Assembly (NCBI GenBank): GCA_041658125.1
Contig: JBBAAS010000002.1
Coordinates: 32,132-96,131, forward strand
Source: JBBAAS01 sp041658125
GTDB lineage: Bacteria; Patescibacteriota; Microgenomatia; UBA12405
Reading direction: 5' to 3'
Length of the DNA stretch: 64,000 nucleotides
Shown one piece after another: positions 62,545 through 64,000 of this stretch. The first letter of the stretch is position 1; each line of letters starts with the position of its first letter. The notes beneath the pieces are model-generated. The model was given only the letters and a program-made list of their open reading frames with translations. It did no database searches and was not told the origin of the DNA. A program made the translations under genes and the position numbers.

Positions 62545-63719
62545 AGAAAAAAGTGTTTTTTGGGTTGGGGGTGCTGGCGGTGGGAATGGTAATCGGGGGA
62601 GTAATATTGGATTTGAGAAGAGAAAAACCGATGTTGTCGCCGCTGGCGAAAAAAATGGGCTTAATAATAGAAAAAAAGGCGGAGCTAAAGGTTTTTGGAT
62701 TTTTGCCGACGTGGATGGTGGGAAAAACACAGGAGTATTGCCGGGAAATTAACAGGTTGGTGTTTTTGGGAATCGAGGTAGATGTTAAGGGGGAATTGGT
62801 GTGGGATGTGCAAAGTAAAAAAATAAATAATGCCGAATATATAAAAAGTAAAGATGCGATAAAAAAATGTGGAGGAAAAAATATTTTGGGAATAAAGCTG
62901 TTTGATGATGAAAAATTGAAAACTTTAATGGCTGACGAAGAGGCGAAGAAAAATTTAGCGGAGGAGATAAAAGCGGCGATGACAGCGGGAGGATTTGACG
63001 GACTGAACGTAGATTTTGAGTATCAGGGGGATCCGACAGCAGTAATCGAAACCGAAGTGTTGAATTTGTTGAGCAGTTTTAAAGAAGCCGGAATAGGAGA
63101 ATTGAGCCTGGACGTATTTGCCAATACTATTATTAAAGGGGACGGGGAAAAATTGAAGCAAATTTTAGGAGTAGTCGATGATTTGATAGTTATGGCATAT
63201 GATTTTCACCGGCCGGGAATGGATTTTGCCGGACCGGTGGCCCCAATTGGAGCACCGATAGGGGAAAGAAATATCGGTGAAATTTTTCAAAAAGTGGAAG
63301 AAATGGCTTTGGATAAGAAAAAGATAATTATGGCGTATCCGCTGTACGGGTATGAATGGAGAACGGAAACAGAAGAATACGGGAGTGCAACGGTAAAAGG
63401 ATGGGGGCAAATGGTAAGTTATGCCAGAGCGAAGGGGTTAGAAGAGAATTTGGGAGGGGTAAAGCTGTTTTGGGATGAAGTCAGTCAAACTCCATGGTTA
63501 ACTTATAAAGAAGAAAGACAGGTAACTAAAACGACAGGGGTAGGGAAGAAAAGAAAAACGGTGACAACGGCGGTGACCGATATTTATCAGGCGTATTACG
63601 AGAATGAAAGAAGCTTAAAAATCAAAGTAGATTTAGTTAAGGAAAAAGGATATGGCGGATTGGGATTTTGGGCGTTGGGATATGAGGGGGAGGGGAAAGA
63701 GGTGTGGGGGATTATCTGA
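62541..63719 (+). CDS. Membrane-anchored GH18-family protein (chitinase/YaaH-like)
   Basis: 392 residues. An N-terminal membrane anchor (about 4-24) puts the catalytic barrel outside the cytoplasm. The GH18 signature is DGLNVDFE (153-160), with catalytic Glu160 and the assisting Asp158; IVMAYDFHRPG and the final GGLGFWALGYEGE are further family strands. The family cleaves beta-1,4 GlcNAc-containing polymers, so peptidoglycan or chitin-like material is likely. It is coupled to the 42-aa membrane protein by a 4-nt overlap. Confidence 0.87.
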   Translation: MKKKVFFGLGVLAVGMVIGGVILDLRREKPMLSPLAKKMGLIIEKKAELKVFGFLPTWMVGKTQEYCREINRLVFLGIEVDVKGELVWDVQSKKINNAEYIKSKDAIKKCGGKNILGIKLFDDEKLKTLMADEEAKKNLAEEIKAAMTAGGFDGLNVDFEYQGDPTAVIETEVLNLLSSFKEAGIGELSLDVFANTIIKGDGEKLKQILGVVDDLIVMAYDFHRPGMDFAGPVAPIGAPIGERNIGEIFQKVEEMALDKKKIIMAYPLYGYEWRTETEEYGSATVKGWGQMVSYARAKGLEENLGGVKLFWDEVSQTPWLTYKEERQVTKTTGVGKKRKTVTTAVTDIYQAYYENERSLKIKVDLVKEKGYGGLGFWALGYEGEGKEVWGII

Positions 63720-63748
63720 TTGACGAAGGATCGGCTTTAAAGTAAAAT
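63720..63748 (+). promoter_or_regulatory. Promoter of candidate small RNA
   Basis: -35 TTGACG (63720-63725), 17-nt spacer, -10 TAAAAT (63743-63748), immediately after the GH18 stop codon. No open frame of more than about 12 codons follows. Confidence 0.65.
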
Positions 63749-63754
63749 ATGACC

Positions 63755-63848
63755 ACTTGCGATGCAAAAGGTAAATCAATTTAAACAAAGAAAAAGATGA
63801 AGTGACGTGGGTATGTGACCGAAGGCCGCAAGTAGCGGCTTTTTTTTG
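63755..63848 (+). ncRNA. Candidate small RNA (about 95 nt)
   Basis: The stretch between the promoter above and an intrinsic terminator codes for nothing of size. Its predicted 5' end, ACTTGCG (63755-63761), is complementary to CGCAAGT (63827-63833), which forms half of the terminator hairpin and its loop. Two exclusive folds are thus possible. No known RNA family recognised. The exact 5' end is an estimate from the -10 box. Confidence 0.5.
63825..63848 (+). terminator. Intrinsic terminator
   Basis: Stem GCCGC-aagta-GCGGC followed by eight T. Confidence 0.85.
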
Positions 63849-63897
63849 TTTTGAAAAAGCCAAGCACATTTTGAAAATTGGGTCTGAAAGCAGGCTA

Positions 63898-63974
63898 GGG
63901 CCTGTGGCTTAGTTGGTTATAGCATCCCGTTTGCAACGGGAAGGTCGGGAGTTCGAATCTCCCCAGGTCCACCA
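63898..63974 (+). tRNA. tRNA-Ala (TGC)
   Basis: 77 nt including an encoded CCA: acceptor GGGCCTG/CAGGTCC, anticodon stem CCCGT/ACGGG with loop TTGCA (anticodon TGC), T arm GGGAG-TTCGAAT-CTCCC, discriminator A, then CCA. A stand-alone gene after the terminator; only 26 nt of window follow it. Confidence 0.97.
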
Positions 63975-64000
63975 AGCACTTTAACAATCTATTGAATCAA

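Overview
The window reads as a chromosomal segment of a Candidate Phyla Radiation (Patescibacteria) bacterium, possibly of the Microgenomates branch. The phylum call rests on the chromosomal-type type IV secretion (T4SS) gene set, the many conserved-hypothetical membrane proteins, DUF4012 and RNHCP proteins, CBS-less IMPDH, dense packing and A/G-rich coding strands. The subgroup is inference. TGA is used as an ordinary stop codon. Shine-Dalgarno sequences are almost absent. Instead, over 25 start codons lie 5-9 nt after a -10 box of the form TANAAT, usually extended as TGnTANAAT, which implies mostly leaderless mRNAs.

Layout. 0-1.7 kb: C-terminus of purF, a Nudix hydrolase, a histidine phosphatase and a DsbA-like remnant. 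1.7-10.9 kb: a copper or heavy-metal module on the minus strand with two P1B ATPases, two HMA chaperone modules, a DsbD/TauE-like transporter with a cupredoxin domain, a membrane cupredoxin, a M56 peptidase and a BlaI/CopY repressor. Both of its promoters contain the same inverted repeat. 10.9-15.2 kb: lipoproteins, a DUF5666-like protein, a membrane glycosyltransferase and IMPDH. 15.2-26.3 kb: oligoendopeptidase, Crp/Fnr regulator, a second BlaI-type repressor with its own operator variant, rubrerythrin, a HAD fusion, DgkA, MutM, thioredoxin reductase, a GT4 glycosyltransferase and a 5'-3' exonuclease.

26.3-33.6 kb: T4SS cytoplasmic and inner-membrane genes (PrgI-like, TraC-like, VirB4 ATPase, a large coiled-coil membrane protein). 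33.6-38.4 kb: the replication-origin neighbourhood dnaN-dnaA-[oriC]-rpmH-rnpA-yidD-yidC-jag. 38.5-44.6 kb: surface-polysaccharide genes (Wzy-like, Wzx-like), an epimerase-like/DUF4012 fusion and an RNHCP protein. 44.9-51.2 kb: ftsH and three proteins of unknown function. 51.2-57.6 kb: the second T4SS block (VirB6-like, a VirB1-like lytic transglycosylase fusion, five small VirB2-like pilins). 57.7-62 kb: a 7TM protein and three ATP-grasp ligases, one fused to an aspartyl-protease-like domain; this resembles a peptide-tagging or polyglutamate-type system. 62-64 kb: tRNA-Ile, cupin, small membrane protein, GH18 protein, a candidate small RNA with its own promoter and terminator, and tRNA-Ala.

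The most unusual signals are four. (1) The near-universal extended -10/leaderless architecture. (2) Short palindromic repeat elements that sit in frame inside genes (GT4, both ATP-grasp paralogues, the DUF4012 fusion) and also between genes. (3) Two BlaI-type operator families that differ by one base in spacer length. (4) A C-terminal carboxypeptidase-regulatory-like domain shared by a T4SS PrgI-like protein and a HAD hydrolase.
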